Notes under the pieces: model-generated
What the model was told of the DNA's origin: nothing
The model's input: only the letters and a program-made list of their open reading frames with translations
Databases searched by the model: none
Shown here: positions 50,214 to 63,539 of the stretch, in pieces
Layout of the letters: each line of letters starts with the position of its first letter
How positions within the stretch are numbered: the first letter of the stretch is position 1
From: Tethya wilhelma
Lineage: Eukaryota > Porifera > Demospongiae > Tethyida > Tethyidae
Assembly (NCBI GenBank): GCA_964030475.1
Contig: CAXIPT010000001.1
Location: forward strand, 3,403,249-3,467,248
Direction of reading: 5' to 3'
Length of the DNA stretch: 64,000 bases
Program-made: the position numbers and the translations under genes

Positions 50214-53200
50214 TATTGGTTGTAAGCAACAACTTGCTTGGTCTAGAAGTCGAGGCACTCTCTTGGGTATTGTGTGGAATATGTGTTGGAATGTGTTGTA
50301 AACAAGTCTAGTGATTTGTGATTTTGGCTCTCACACTGAAAGCTCTTTGCAAGTGTTCCAAGTGGGACATTGTTGCCTCTTTTCAGGTGCCTACGGTTCT
50401 TGTAGGCTACGGAACCTTCATTGAAAGCGTTTAGTGTTTGGGAGTCTTGTAGGGCACATGTGTGTGTGCCTCAAATGGATGTGGTGACAGACACCTTCAT
50501 GAGTGGGTATGTTCTTGTTGCTATGCAGGTACAAGACTTAATGCCAACTCCCGATGAATTCACCAGCTGCAGAGATGAGTTGAGAACAGTGGTAAGAGGA
50601 GAGAACACCTATTGTGAACTTGCTCTACACAATCATAGAGTCTAAGACTATCCCACTTACATGCATGAAGTAATAAAGTATTCATGTACTATATTCACCC
50701 ACACAATGTTCTGTTCTCAGGACGACTGCCAGAACTACAACCATATCCTCACGTTCACCTCCAACCCCAGCACCATCAACACCACGGCTGGGACCATGCC
50801 CCTCAACAGCACTGTGCTCCTGTGTGGCTCCAACGCCTTCAACCCCGTCTGCCATTATCGTGAGGTGTGTGACACAAATGAATCCGATGTGCAGTCATTC
50901 GCTTGTAGCAATCGGCACACACCTTGCAATGATATTTTAATCACATCTTTAATTGTACATGTTATCACTACTAGAAATCATTGTTGTTGTTGTTGTATCA
51001 TTCTCCAGAGAGGAACGTTGGTTGAGATCAGGGAGGAGTCGGGATTTAAGTTTTGCCCCTTCAACCAGTACGTGGGAAGCACTTCACTTTGGCTGAGTGA
51101 GTTAGAATAGAATACTATGTACTCATACTCTTGTTATTGTTATACTTAGTGCATAGACAATACTCTCAACATTCAAGACAATGGGGATATGGCTATACAT
51201 CTCTTGTCTGCATATCATGTGCATGTAGAGTAACATATACTCACTTAACAATGGACTAGTGGGGTTATGCATCTATAATAGTACACATACAGTCTAAAGG
51301 ATTCTCACAAATACCTGAGGTGTTTACTTCTTCCCAGTATATAGCTCTTTCCAACTCTGTATCTTGTTAGGTCTAATGGTAACTCTATACTTGTTTATAA
51401 GTACGATAATTTGTAATTGAATAGGTGTTCTCAAGATCCTCAAAAGGTACCTGTCATACCAGATATATAGTCCCTCTAGGAGTATGTATATACTATACAT
51501 AGTGTTCACTATACCATTAGGTGAATGGTTGACTGCGTGTTAGGTACAAAACCATAGGAATTTTTACATGCCTATAGTTCACTATGGAGCGATCGATTCT
51601 TCAATTGTGTGACAGTTGCTCATTATGTCATCTGAGACTTGTTTGAATGCTGTAATCTAATAATGCATTCAAACAGCATCACCATGTCACCATAATTTGG
51701 TGCATGCGGTCGGCCAATATCCATCCACACACAAACAGTATACTTATGTTCAATAATTCCTTTTCCCATTTCATCATTATGTCAAGTTAGTGAACACACT
51801 TTCAGTCTTCTATTTATATGGTCAGAGTACAATTAATGCACATACCCAGCATGTAGCACTTATTTTGCTGTGAGTCTTGTGGCTCCAGTCAAGTATGTGA
51901 CCTGTGAATCTGGTGAAGTGTATGCACTGAGTTGAGTACTGATGATCATGAATGTGTCAGTGAGCCTATAAATTACTCCTGGTTACAGTTTAAGCTGCAG
52001 AAATAGGATTAATCATTGGTTAATCGTTGGGAACTGGTAACTGGAGACCGAAAATGAATAAATTATAGGAGAGTTATGTGTAGGAGCAGTAATGTATGGG
52101 AGGACACACACAGACACACAGTGAATATAAGTAGGGTAACAGTGGTCACCAGTTGGTTATGGTTCATGGCCCACTCACATAGAGTGAGCTATAGCCTTGA
52201 ATAGCCTTGTGGGTTGAGGTCATACTCGCACTCTGACTGTTAGTCTGTGTGGCCTTGGGACTGTGTGTATGCATGGCTGTTTTGCACCAGCAGTTCTCAT
52301 CTTATGTGTGGTCCTTTCAGAATACTCTTTCACTATTTTGGTCTTTGGGGTACATGATATGATTCAACTCTTAAACAAACACATAGTTGTGTATTGTTGG
52401 AGTTTATATCGTGAGGCTAATTACTCCTTTTTGGTTATACATAATTAATGGAGTACATTCTGTTTTGGGTGCAGTGCCATGCACATTTGAACTGGACAGC
52501 TGACATGAATCTCACCTGTTGTGTGGGGTGGGCCTCAGGGGAACAGTGGGGCTACTCTGAAATGATTAATCACTTCTAATTAATCACTTCTAATTAATGA
52601 CCTCACCATGGTAGACACTGGATATCCTCTCTACTTTGTATTTTAACCTAGCTCATCCCTTTATTCTCTCTCCCTCTCTCTCACACACACACAGGCACTG
52701 GCAGTCTTGTGTCTGCTTCTCCTACTGACCCTGATGTGGGCAAGGTCGGTATCAGCATCTCTGACAGTCCCTTTGGAGGAACAGTGAGGGTCACTTCAAA
52801 ACAGGACGACACTGAGTGGCTCAACAGATGTTAGTTTGCATTACTAATGGGCACACCTTCACAATATCTGTTTGTATAGCCAGGCTACCACTGGTGAATT
52901 GTCTCATGAATAATTACAATAATTTGATTAGTAGCATTCAAGGATTTGATAGATAAACAAACCCCATAATTGAAGCATTGCAATAAAATATGCATTGTCA
53001 AGATTTTTTTTTCAGTTGAAGATCATATCCATTATTGTTGTTTACTGTTTGTCTTGTTTTGTACTGTGCAGCACCCCACTTTGTATCGATGCACGAGATA
53101 GGAGAACATGTGTACATATTCTTCAGTGAAGAAGCAGCAGAAGCTAATGGAGACGCTGTAAGTGCATACATATTGTGGTGGAAACCATGGCTTTTGTATC

Positions 53201-53690
53201 ATAATTGTGTGGTACACCTCACTGTCCACAGTCAGCCTCATGGTGGCTAGACTGTAGCCATGGAGTAGCTCTAGTGAGGTTGACTTGCCTTGCCCAATGC
53301 AGCTAGTCCTTAAAATTGAAATTTGTGTAATTACCCTGTTGGGGCAGATTTTTTTGATGTTGATAAATTTAGTGCTGATAATTTGGTTAGCTTATAAGAC
53401 TAATTGGCCAACCAGTATCAGGTTACAGGTTACAGCCTCAGGAGCTGGTGGACTAATGTAGATTTAACAGACAGAAATCTTGTTTGGGAACATTTTCTAA
53501 CTTTATGGCTTGTTATGTCTTTTTTCTTGTAGGTGGTGTATTCTCGAGTTGCCCGAGTTTGTAAGGTATATATATATATACCTGCCTTCATGCTGTGTGT
53601 GTGTGTGTGTGCGTTCTCTGTACGTTAGTTTATTCTGTCTCTTTGTTCATGCATGTACAGTAGTAACTGTTAGATACACTTTGTCATGTG

Positions 53691-53729
<39 letters not shown>

Positions 53730-56098
53730 GACACACATACACACATAGAATGATCTTGGTACGATGGAACTAAGCACCAGAAGCAACACTCCAATCTTCC
53801 AAACATACATCAAAGCTAGAATCAGCTGTGTTTCTAGCACTGGACATTCGAGTGATGTCCCTTTCCACTACAACAACATCAGAGACACCTTCTACCTCCC
53901 GTCCTCCAAGGCTGACAATGGAGTGGAACACATGTACGCTGTGTTTACATCTCCAAAGTAAGTGATACTGCACAATGATGATCTGGGACTGTGTGCTACT
54001 AGGAATTTGCTCACTTACACATAATATTCCCATTGCTTGTATCATAGGAATGGACCGGTCGGATCAACAGTGTGCTATTACACATTCTATTCATCTGACA
54101 ATTCAAACGATATTGGAACTGTTTTTGGTGGTGACTATCGTATTCGAGGTGACTCTGGTTGGACGAATGCTGCAAACTACGACGACTTCACTGTAAGTTT
54201 AGCTGCTGAATGAACCCATACTTTACAATCAATGAGCTCCTATCCACACAGCAATACGTACAATTATTACATATTATTATATATTATTACATTACATCAC
54301 ATATTATGTCTTTCTCTCCACCTCTCTCAGTGTGACCCTGGAGCTAGACCGGTGGAAGATGCACGAAGGTATCAGCTAATGGCCAACACTATCACTCAAA
54401 AGAACAACCTGCCTCTACTGATGATGTCCGGTTACACCTTCCACAAGATTGTTGTCGATCAGGTTCGAGATTTGAGTGGACAGTACCGTGAGGTGATGTT
54501 TGTTGCAGCACACAGAGATGGTAAGAGAGCTACCAGTTGATACTATACTTGTATTTGTGATAAGTAGAAGACAAGTGAGGTATGCATTGTTGTTTCGATT
54601 CATGCAGGTGAATTGGTGGTGGTGAAATCAGCTGTCATCAGCTCTAACACGGAACAGCATGTCAGTCAAAGCGTTGTCCTTGGATCAGACACTGAAGTCA
54701 CCCAGATGAGTCTTTATGGAAGTGGACATGGTGCCTATGTGTATCTTGGAACCAGCGGGGGCATCTATAGAGTGTCTGGCTCTAACTGCGACTACTACAA
54801 GGACTGTTGTTCTTGCATATCGGCAAGGGACCCTTATTGTGCCTTTGATGTCTCCACCCACCAGTGTACCGAGATTACCGATGATAACAGGGGCAGCCCC
54901 TATCTGATACAGAATGTTACAAGTGGAGACAGTGGCCTGTGTATTGCTGCTCTGAACACTGACACCAACACTGACACCTCGTCCCAGTCAACAGACTCAA
55001 GTACACCAACCAGCATGTGCCAGAGCAACACGGACCAAGGGCCTGATAACACTGCCACCACCAGCAATGGTGACACCTCTGGTGCTACTGACAACAAAGA
55101 GGGTACAACCAAGAGCAACGAGCCAGCCACTAAAAGTAAAGATAAATAATTGATGTATAGTGAACATATCACTTACCACATGCACTTGTATCTCCGTTCC
55201 CTCAGTTCCTGTCCTGGGCACTGCGGGTGGTCTGGACCCCCAGCCTGCCACCATCAACGACCACACCTGGCCTATAGTGGGAGCAGTGTCCGGGTTCATT
55301 GGTGGAGTGGTGATAGGAATCATTCTGATGGCTCTCTTCTACAATCGAAGGAACTTCATCTTCTTCAGAAGAAAGAGGGAGAGGTGTTACACTGAAGAGG
55401 AGCCACACACTGAGCACAGGGGCCGGAAGCACTGTAAGCAATTCATGCACCTTATACCAATCCATGTCTATGTCACTGTTGTTCATTGTTGTTGCACTGT
55501 CTGTCTCATTATAACTCCAGCCAAGGTTCGTAAGAACAGTGGTGCTTCCAACTCACACAGTAAGGAGGACGAGGCCTTCAAGAATAACAGTGGCAACTTC
55601 ACCGCCAGTGGTACTCACACTCACCCCAACGATTACACCATGGTCACTCCAAAGCCAACACAGAAAGCATTGAACAACCCCATCAATGTACCTCCACCCA
55701 CACCTCCTGCCACCTACCCCAAACCTATCAATGTCTCCACCCCAGCTCCTCCCACTTCCTATGCATACCTTCAGCACCAACACAGAGGTAGCACAGGCTC
55801 CATGACCAATGGCACCTCATCGCCGTACAGGAGCATGGCCATCAAGCAGCAACGCACATACACCGATCCAAACTTAAAATCAAACTTAAAACAAGTGGAG
55901 CACATCACCAACCAGCAGAGGGAGACCTACGGCAGTAACATTCTTGCCCGGTCCCCTTCGATTGATGCTAAGAACAGTGTTGCTGATGCCTACAGGGCAA
56001 AGTATAATGGGAGAACGTTGCCGTATAAAGTTAGATACAGTACTGACCCAGAGGGAGTTCGGATCTCTGGTGTTGATATGAGTTGTTCTCAGTGTTAG
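47268..56098 (+). CDS. Transmembrane semaphorin
   Basis: Signal peptide MDRLRLMSTVVLLLCITNGA at 47268. Small exons then build the Sema propeller: FLIDEEHKVLIVAA (47440-47488) joins in phase to NSVCHVSLDLQTVSN (48403-48450), then across a 2-kb intron to VQDLMPTPDEF (50529), DDCQNYNHIL and VLLCGSNAFNPVCHYRE (50721), CPFNQYVGS (51009), PHFVSMHEIGEHVYIFF (53072), VYSRVARVC (53533), FYLPSSKADNGVEHMYAVF (53751) and GGIYRVSGSNC (54608-55136). A PSI-like module follows (CDYYKDCCSCISARDPYCAF), then a Thr/Ser-rich stalk, a span GFIGGVVIGIILMALF, and a cytoplasmic tail with proline-rich PPPTPPATYPKP and several tyrosines. The stop is at 56098. Semaphorins signal through plexins. No Ig or thrombospondin repeats follow PSI, resembling class 1/6 semaphorins, but class assignment needs a tree. 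Confidence 0.9.
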
Positions 56099-56763
56099 TG
56101 GTGTCTGTTGTTTTGTGTTTTTGTGTTTATTCACTGGTGACTTGTCACTCTATATAGCACTGCACTGTGTTACCACTGGTCAACAGATTTGGCATTATTT
56201 ACGTAGTAGTTTATGTGCTTTTGTGTATATTATATTAATTTTTGTATGGTGTAGTATTTTGTGTGGTACAGTTATTGTCTATAGCCATAGAGCATGGCAA
56301 ATTCATAACATACTGCATCTTTTACAACAATCAAGGCTTTCTTCAATCACTCACTTGCTCTCCTTTTTTGTCTTTTTTTAACCTCAAATCAATATTATTA
56401 TTCCCATTATTTACTTAATTAATAATTAACAATACCCATTATATCTTTTTTACCCAGCTATTTCTGTGGCATTAATCAATTGTCAGTACATGTATTACAT
56501 GTTTTGTCTATGTGTTGTGTTTGTGTACATATGAAAGGTTTAAGTAAAGGTCGTCGTGCATAGAGGATAAGAACACTTGTGCGCATGCGTAGTCAATATG
56601 TAGTTCTACACTAGCCAGCATACATAGCATAGCTGTATGGCTGTACATAACGTGTCTCTAGTGAATCTGGTATGCTTAGAATCATGAGAGAGCAATTATG
56701 ATGTAAGCCAACACAGAATCTTGATATGGCTGTCCCGAGCTAGATTGCATCTCTGGCCCCATC
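56099..56763. promoter_or_regulatory. Semaphorin 3' flank and GGPPS copy 1 promoter
   Basis: AT-rich 3' UTR-like sequence follows the semaphorin stop. TGCGCATGCGT at 56580-56590, 174 bp before the next ATG, is an NRF-1-like palindrome. No gene is seen. Confidence 0.4.
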
Positions 56764-58540
56764 ATGGCTGAAAGAGCTGACACACCATCTCCCCCTCCTA
56801 GTAGCAACGATTATGAGAAGGTGAGGGAACTTCACACTATAGAATGATGAAACTATATTAGAATGATTCCTTGAATTCTAGATAATCAGAGAACCATTTG
56901 ACTATATATGGCAAGCCAAAGGGAAGGAAATTCGAGTCAAACTCATTGAGGTATCTTTGAATGTGAGTGATACTGCCATTCGATCAGTCGCTTCTATAAT
57001 TTTCCTCAAATGTTGAGTGGATATAGTTTTAAGTATTGTAATAAACCATATTTTAAACCAAGACAAGCCACTGACTTCTTCTTTCACTTGATAATGCAAT
57101 GGTAGGCGTTCAACACTTGGTTAAAGGTATCTGAAGACAAGAAAAAAGAAATACAAGTCATTGTGCAGATGTTACACAATTCAAGTCTCATGTAAGGCAA
57201 TGGTCATCACAACCAATTAATGTCATCATTTTTTTTATTCACTATCAATGCCACATCAAACTCATCACACACAGTATTGATGATATAGAGGACAACTCAA
57301 CATTAAGAAGAGGCATTCCAGTTGCTCACAGTGTGTTTGGTGTGGCACAGACCATCAACTCTGCAAACTATGCTTGTTTACTTGCACTTGAAAGGACCAT
57401 GGCTCTCGGCCATCCCAGAGGAGTGGAGATATTCACAGGTAACAACGATGATAAGATTAAATTTTACTGTATACAAACCATCTATAGCTTATGTTTCTCC
57501 CTCAGAGCAACTAATGAGCTTACATCGAGGACAGGGTAAGGACATTTACTGGAGAGACTCCTTTACCTGTCCAACTGAAAAAGAATACATGGATATGGTC
57601 ACACAAAGTATGAATTTACATTGAATTATATACGGATCCGGTATAATACACATATTATATGTATGTAGAAACTGGTGGATTATTTTCCCTCTCTGTGAAT
57701 CTGTTACAACTGTTCAGCTCAAACAAGACGTGAGTTATAATTATTATGAAGCTAATTGTTATATTTTTTTCTAGTAAGTGGAGTTCTCTATAATCATACA
57801 GAGATTATTCTGCTCTCTTGGGTGCTCTTGGCCTCTTGTTCCAAATCAGAGATGACTATGCCAACTTGAATTCAAGAGAGGTATACTAGCTTTGTAGCAT
57901 TGACTTTCTGCAATACTGACAAAGTAATGTAATTAGTCCTTGGTGGCTTGAGCCAAGCAACGTAATGTTTATGAAAGTATTATTGTATTCTCCCTTCAAC
58001 TTCCACTACAGTACACAGACACTAAAGGTTTCTGTGAAGACCTGACGGAAGGAAAGTTCTCATTTCCCATAATTCACAGCATTCGTTCCCATTCTAACTC
58101 TTCAAGACTGATTGGTATATTTAAATTATAATAATAATCTACAGCTCTTACTTGCTAATTACTAGCTGTTCACCCAAAAATATATATTTTTAGACATATT
58201 GAAACAGAGAACCACTGATGTTGAGGTCAAGAAACACTTTCTACAGTGTCTTGAGGAGGTAGCTACAAATCATTTAATAAAGTATCCCCCATAGCATTAT
58301 TATATGTTTCTTTTTAAGACTAAATCTTTTGAATACACAAGACAAACACTACTGGCACTTGAAGAAAGGTATAACATTATTGAGCATGCAGTCACAGTCT
58401 GTTGACCAGCTGCTGTACCTAACGTATAACATGCACACATGCAATGCAGGGTACTGAAAGAGATCAGAAAATTAGGTGGAAACCCTCTTCTTGAGAAAAT
58501 TGTTAAAAAGCTCTCACTGGTTTATAAAGAACATAGCTAG
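56764..58540 (+). CDS. GGPS1: Geranylgeranyl diphosphate synthase, tandem copy 1
   Basis: The start at 56764 ([18 protein letters not shown]) precedes [19 protein letters not shown]. The first aspartate-rich motif is [13 protein letters not shown] with PVAHSVFG (57275 on). [29 protein letters not shown], the second aspartate motif [10 protein letters not shown] (near 57848) and [17 protein letters not shown] follow, ending LSLVYKEHS. This is the type III GGPPS layout, about 300 residues, making C20 diphosphate for protein prenylation. All catalytic motifs look intact. It differs from copy 2 at scattered sites, such as [10 protein letters not shown] here versus [10 protein letters not shown] there. 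Confidence 0.92.
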
Positions 58541-58697
58541 AATAATCATTTGCATGCAACCGTATGATGTAAATATTCAACCCAGCAACTAGTTCGGAAA
58601 AGGTCGTCAAGGAAACTTGTAATTGTGATGTCAGCATAATTTTCCATCAAGGTGATCAATACCATAACAACTCTTCACAGTCAGTGACAGTTAAAAC

Positions 58698-59123
58698 TTA
58701 TGCTATGCTAGGAGCATTAGAGGCTATTCTCGGCCAGAGATCAGCACATTCCTTTGCTACTGGTCCAGTCACTGTCGATCCTGTAAGGAGATAAACAATA
58801 GTAGTAGACACACAGACTCTAGTGAGAGGTGAATTTAGACATCTACACCATTACCTTTCATTTCTCCTTTATTATTCACAATAACTCCAGCATTGTCTGT
58901 GGGAACAGAGTAGTAAACATGGTCAGTATTGTGTAAGTTCTTCTCATCATCTAGTACTGAACTACATAACTTCCAATACCTTCAAAGTAAAGAGTTACTC
59001 CATTCTTTCGCCGATACGGTTTACGCTGTCTGACAATTACTGCCAGTAATACTGCAGAGTATTAAATAAGAAATTATACATCCTTAGTGTGGTCACAATT
59101 GTCACAGTACAAAAAAATTATGT

Positions 59124-59169
<46 letters not shown>

Positions 59170-59645
59170 CTGGTGCCGCTTTTCTGTTGAGCTTTGAAGG
59201 GGGAGGGCATTAAACATGAAATTTTACCTTTCTTTCTGAGCTCAGGCTTTCCTTTCTTGACAGTGGCCAACACTAGATCACCAGCACCAGCAGCAGGCAG
59301 TCGGTTCAGTCGACCTCGAATACCTTTCACAGCAATGACATACAGGTTCTTAGCACCTGTGTTGTCAGCACAGTTCACTACTGCCCCAACAGGCAGACCA
59401 AGTGAGATACGAAATCTGGATCCAGACGCTCCCTTCTTTCCTGTGGCACAATGAAATGGACTAAAATGACAAGGAGTACTAATACCTCATTTCACAGGCA
59501 TACATCATACTGACAATACCAAAGAACATATAAAGCCGAACATAACATTCATATCTACGCTACGAGCACAATTAGATACACATAAGTACTTCATATTGGC
59601 TGATGTTACTTGATCTTTGGGCTTACACTCACCTCTCTTAGACAT
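58698..59645 (-). CDS. RPL23: 60S ribosomal protein L23 (uL14)
   Basis: Five minus-strand exons. MSKR begins at 59645. The second exon (59229 to about 59441) encodes [38 protein letters not shown] and [20 protein letters not shown], nearly identical to animal RPL23. The third exon (58981-59051) gives [18 protein letters not shown], the fourth [13 protein letters not shown], and the last [20 protein letters not shown] with stop at 58698. Expected length is 140 residues. A 40-bp CA repeat lies in intron 2. The gene sits between two tandem GGPPS genes on the opposite strand and shares a 109-bp divergent promoter with the second. Confidence 0.97.
59125..59164. repeat. CA microsatellite in RPL23 intron
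   Basis: Twenty CA units, placed in the intron between the second and third RPL23 exons. Confidence 0.9.
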
Positions 59646-59754
59646 GCTGATCCGGGAAAGGACGACCTATTGCGCATGCGCATCTAAATACCCACGTGGC
59701 CGACCAGCCGACCCTTTCCATATAAACTGGGTGGTACCTCATCAGTCATCAGTC
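59646..59754. promoter_or_regulatory. Divergent promoter RPL23 / GGPPS copy 2
   Basis: Only 109 bp separate the two start codons. TGCGCATGCGCAT (59671-59683) is an NRF-1-like palindrome, and CCATATAAACTGG (about 59717-59729) is a possible TATA-like element oriented towards the synthase. Confidence 0.5.
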
Positions 59755-61694
59755 ATGGCTGTGAGACCAGTTGCATCTTCACCACCTCCTAGTAGCAGAA
59801 CTTACGAAGAGGTAAAGTTGCTAGTGTGGGAAGGGGGGTATTGTATTGTATACTAGCTATCAATACTACAGCCTGGGTGTTTTCCATTGAAATATTGTAT
59901 AAAGTATAGTGTCTGACACTTTCTATTTTCGTGCCTAGATTATCAGAGAGCCATTTGACTATATCTGCCAAGTTAAAGGGAAAGAAATTCGAGTCAAACT
60001 TATTGAAGTGAGTGCTTAAAACCTCTTCGGTCTCTACCAGTTATCAATTTTGTACATGGGGTGTGGTCAATGATACTATATATTGTTAGGCATTCAATGC
60101 TTGGCTGAATGTGCCTGAGGACAAGAAAGCAGAGATCCAGGTCATCACACAGATGCTGCACAATTCAAGTCTCATGTGAGAAAATGTGTATTCCTATTTG
60201 TTACAACACTCATTACTGACTCTATGCTCGTTGGATGACAGTATTGACGATATAGAGGATAACTCCAAGTTACGAAGGGGCATTCCAGTTGCTCACAGTG
60301 TGTTTGGTGTGGCACAGGCAATCAACTCTGCAAACTATGTTTATTTTCTTGCACTTGAAAGGACCATGGCTCTCGGCCATCCCAGAGGAGTGGAGATATT
60401 CACAGGTAAAGACATTTTAAGTCTTGTGTCTTTCACACATTGTTGATACTGTGTATTAATTTTTGTGATCTCCAGAAAAGTTGCTGGAGTTACATCGAGG
60501 ACAGGGTAAGGACATTTACTGGAGAGACTCCTTTATCTGTCCAACTGAAGAAGAGTACATGGAAATGGTTAGACAAAGTATGTGTAAGTTGATTTAGTTC
60601 TAAGTAAACACTGCATGCAAACAATTAGTGAACTTGTTTGATCTTTGCAGAAACCGGTGGACTGTTTTCATTTGCAGTAGACCTAATGCAACTCTTTAGT
60701 GAAAACAAAGCGTAAGTGCCTTATATTCAGTAAAACCTATGATAGTGGACCCTCCAAGATAGGGACACTGTATTATAAACCTCTCAACCAAGGACGATTC
60801 TTGGTTCCCAAAAATTCTGATTCCCTATACTAGCAATACAAACAGAACCTCCGAGAAGAGGACAACCTCTCTACTGAGGACAAACAAGCTGAATTTATAT
60901 TGTCCCCAAAGTGTCCTTTATTCAGAGGTTTCACTGTATACATATTCAAATAGCTACAGGTTCATCAGTCCACTATCTAAATATTGATGCAGTGACTATT
61001 CTGCTCTCTTGGATGCTCTGGGCCTCTTCTTTCAGATCAGAGATGACTATGCCAATTTAAGTTCTAAAGAGGTATGTAATATCAAACAGTTCATTTGCCT
61101 GGATCTGCTTTAACTTGCGAACTTTGTGTTTTCACAGTACACAGAAAACAAGAGCTTCTGTGAAGACTTGACCGAAGGAAAGTTTTCTTTTCCCATAATT
61201 CACGGCATTTATTCAGATCCCACCTCCTCCAAGCTGATTAGTATCCTCCCCCTCTCCCTCCCTCTCTCTTTCAAGCTTTTATGCTCTAAAGTTGTCACAA
61301 TGTCTTGTATAGCTGCTAGCCTTAACTCATTGACCAGATATATTGAAACAGAGAACCACTGATGTTGACATCAAGAAGTACTTTTTACAATGTCTAGAAG
61401 AGGTATATAATTATATCACCAGAGTCTTTGTGTAACCATAGCCATTTAGTATGCACAGGCTTGTTCCATTTCACTCCTATTAGACTAAATCATTTGAGTA
61501 CACAAGACAAAAGCTGGTAGTACTTGAAGAAAGGTATAGAAATTATACATTCAAGTACCATAATTTATGTGGTTACTAATCATTTATTCCCTATTAGAGC
61601 TTTGGAAGAAATTCGCAAGTTGGGTGGAAACCCTCTTCTTGAAGCAATCGTGCAAAAACTGTCGTTAGTGTACAAGGAGTCAGAACAGAGCTGA
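59755..61694 (+). CDS. GGPS1: Geranylgeranyl diphosphate synthase, tandem copy 2
   Basis: The start at 59755 gives [19 protein letters not shown] then [19 protein letters not shown]. Motifs match copy 1: [13 protein letters not shown] (60243 on), [46 protein letters not shown] (near 61036), [17 protein letters not shown] and [11 protein letters not shown] before the stop at 61694. Exon borders fall at the same codons as in copy 1, so this is a recent tandem duplication of the whole gene. [10 protein letters not shown] is closer to other animals than the copy 1 version. One intron holds an inverted-repeat element. Both copies appear functional by motif; which keeps the ancestral role is unknown. 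Confidence 0.92.
60727..60936. mobile_element. 210-bp inverted-repeat element in GGPPS intron
   Basis: CAGTAAAACCT at the left end and AGGTTTCACTG at the right are near-exact inverses, with AGTGGACC and AAAGGACA-like words inside each arm. TATA-like bases flank both ends, so a TA target duplication is possible. No coding capacity. Confidence 0.5.
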
Positions 61695-61895
61695 ATATTA
61701 TTATATATAGTTGTTTGGTATTGTGTATTTTTACAGAGAATGAATTACATAACATCAGGAATTATAACAGGATTTTTTTAAAATATACTTGTTCAAAACA
61801 ATAGCAATTGTTGGGAGTGCACATAACGTCACTGTGAACATCCATTAGAAGTCCAGTGATTCTTCTATTAAAGTTTGTGCAATACAAAATTTCTA

Positions 61896-63421
61896 TCATA
61901 AAACATTATTATGATTAGGTACTAAAATTATTAACATTGCAATTGTGTACTTACGTTTTGCTTTCCTTGAGTCAGTTGGGTGTGTGAGGTGACGAAGAAA
62001 TCTGTCGAAGACATCCATATACTTCTTGAGTGATGTTTTCTTGTAATGATCATAACCTATGGTCATGATATAAATTGAAATTTAATTTTCTTGCCAAATG
62101 TTGCACAATAGAGGTATCTGTCTACACCTGACCTAGCCTCCTATCACTGGGCTCCTGTTTCTCTGGATCCAAGCTCTCAAATTCCTGGCAGATTTGACTG
62201 ACGGTTGGAACAACAAAAGGGTCGAATTCATCAACTCTCTTCACATCGATGGGAACACAAATTCTCCCTGTGAGGATAGCATTGAAGAGACACACACTCA
62301 CAGACTAGTAGACTAATTCAGCTATTATCTTCAATACTTGAACCTGACCTGTCTTTGGGTGTACACACAGGGGGCTCTTGAGAAGATGGTTGACACCTTT
62401 GGACACATTCACATCAAGTCGAGGATAGGACCACTGAAGTTGGATCTCATTGAGTGTAATAATATTCTTCTTGTCAACCTCTTGCAAAATTCTGCCCCAT
62501 TTCTCAGTGGAACTCAGCCCACTATTCTCCTTCCACTCTTTATGGAGTTGTGAAGCTGTGCTTCTAGAAGGTAAGAGGGACAGAACTTTACTCCACTGAT
62601 CTTCAGTGGCAAAGAAATCTTGTTCCTCCAAAAGTTGATTGAAATATCTGTCAATGATTTCCAGAGACGACCTGAAAATATTTCACAATCAGTGGTAGTC
62701 TCTATACAAACTGGATGTGGACTGGCTCACTGTATTGATGGATGTAGAGGTGATCTCAGTTTCACCTTCTGCACTTGCTGCTCTCCACCACGGATCAGGG
62801 TGAGGTACTCAACGACAGCAAGACGAGCTTCAGGAGAAAGATCGATGGCCTCTCTGTCACACACCCAACAATGGACACCACGACGCCCACTGTACACCCA
62901 GAGGAGATGCTTGAATCCAAAATCCTCTGCAAGTGTATGTGAGAGGGAGAGAGAACATATTATGTGTGTGTGTGTGTGTGTGCACGTGCATCCATGTGCG
63001 ACTGTGGTATCATTACCTCTTAGGGCCCTATCCACCACACGAATGGCAATGGTAATGAACTTCCAACACTTTCTACAGATGTTTGCTTCTTGACAACATG
63101 TTCTTATGTCGTCATAGTCAGTCATGTCAATGTCAAACACTAGTTCCTTACACTGTGGTTTAAAGTTGGACTGCTGTACTCTATTGCGCATGCTGGGCTG
63201 TAAGAAAGATTTTTAGAGTGAATCAACACACAAAAAGCTTACACCATACACATACTACCTTACTTTGACACTATAGATTGGTCCAATGTCAATTTTATAA
63301 GGGTTAAATTTTCGAATACCCTCTCGTAGTGCTTCCCCACTGTCATATGATTGAAAGCGTACATACACATCATCCTCAAGGGCAAACGAAAACTCCCTTC
63401 GACTGAATTCCTGTAGGTTTC
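61896..63421 (-). CDS. PRIM1: DNA primase small subunit, inverted copy 2 (5' exon missing)
   Basis: It repeats the exons of the copy at 19292-20747 in reverse orientation from exon 2 onward: RREFSFALEDDVYVR, ELVFDIDMTDYDD, WVYSGRRGVHCW and RLDVNVSKGVNHLL, with only a few base changes, mostly in introns. Unlike copy 1 it continues: RICVPIDVKRVDEFDPFVV runs on to a full exon (SQICQEFESLDPEKQE), then YDHYKKTSLKKYMDVFDRF and LRHLTHPTDSRKAKR. After that the frame either splices at GTAAGT (61954) or reads through to a stop at 61896; no further exon is seen. Exon 1 is lost at gap 63461. This is the better template for the primase C-terminus. Confidence 0.88.
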
Positions 63422-63460
63422 CTGAGAACACAAGACAGCATTGGACAATGAAGCTTATTG

Positions 63461-63461
63461 N
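63461..63461. other. Assembly gap between inverted copies
   Basis: The base left of n corresponds to about 19485 in copy 1, the base right of it to about 12982. The gap therefore stands for roughly 6.5 kb that in copy 1 holds HUS1, CDK2 and PCTP. Confidence 0.85.
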
Positions 63462-63539
63462 TGATGCACGAGATAGACATCAAGCAACAAATAGTGGAAC
63501 AGACAATCAAAGCTACTATTCACACATACCCAAATTTAA

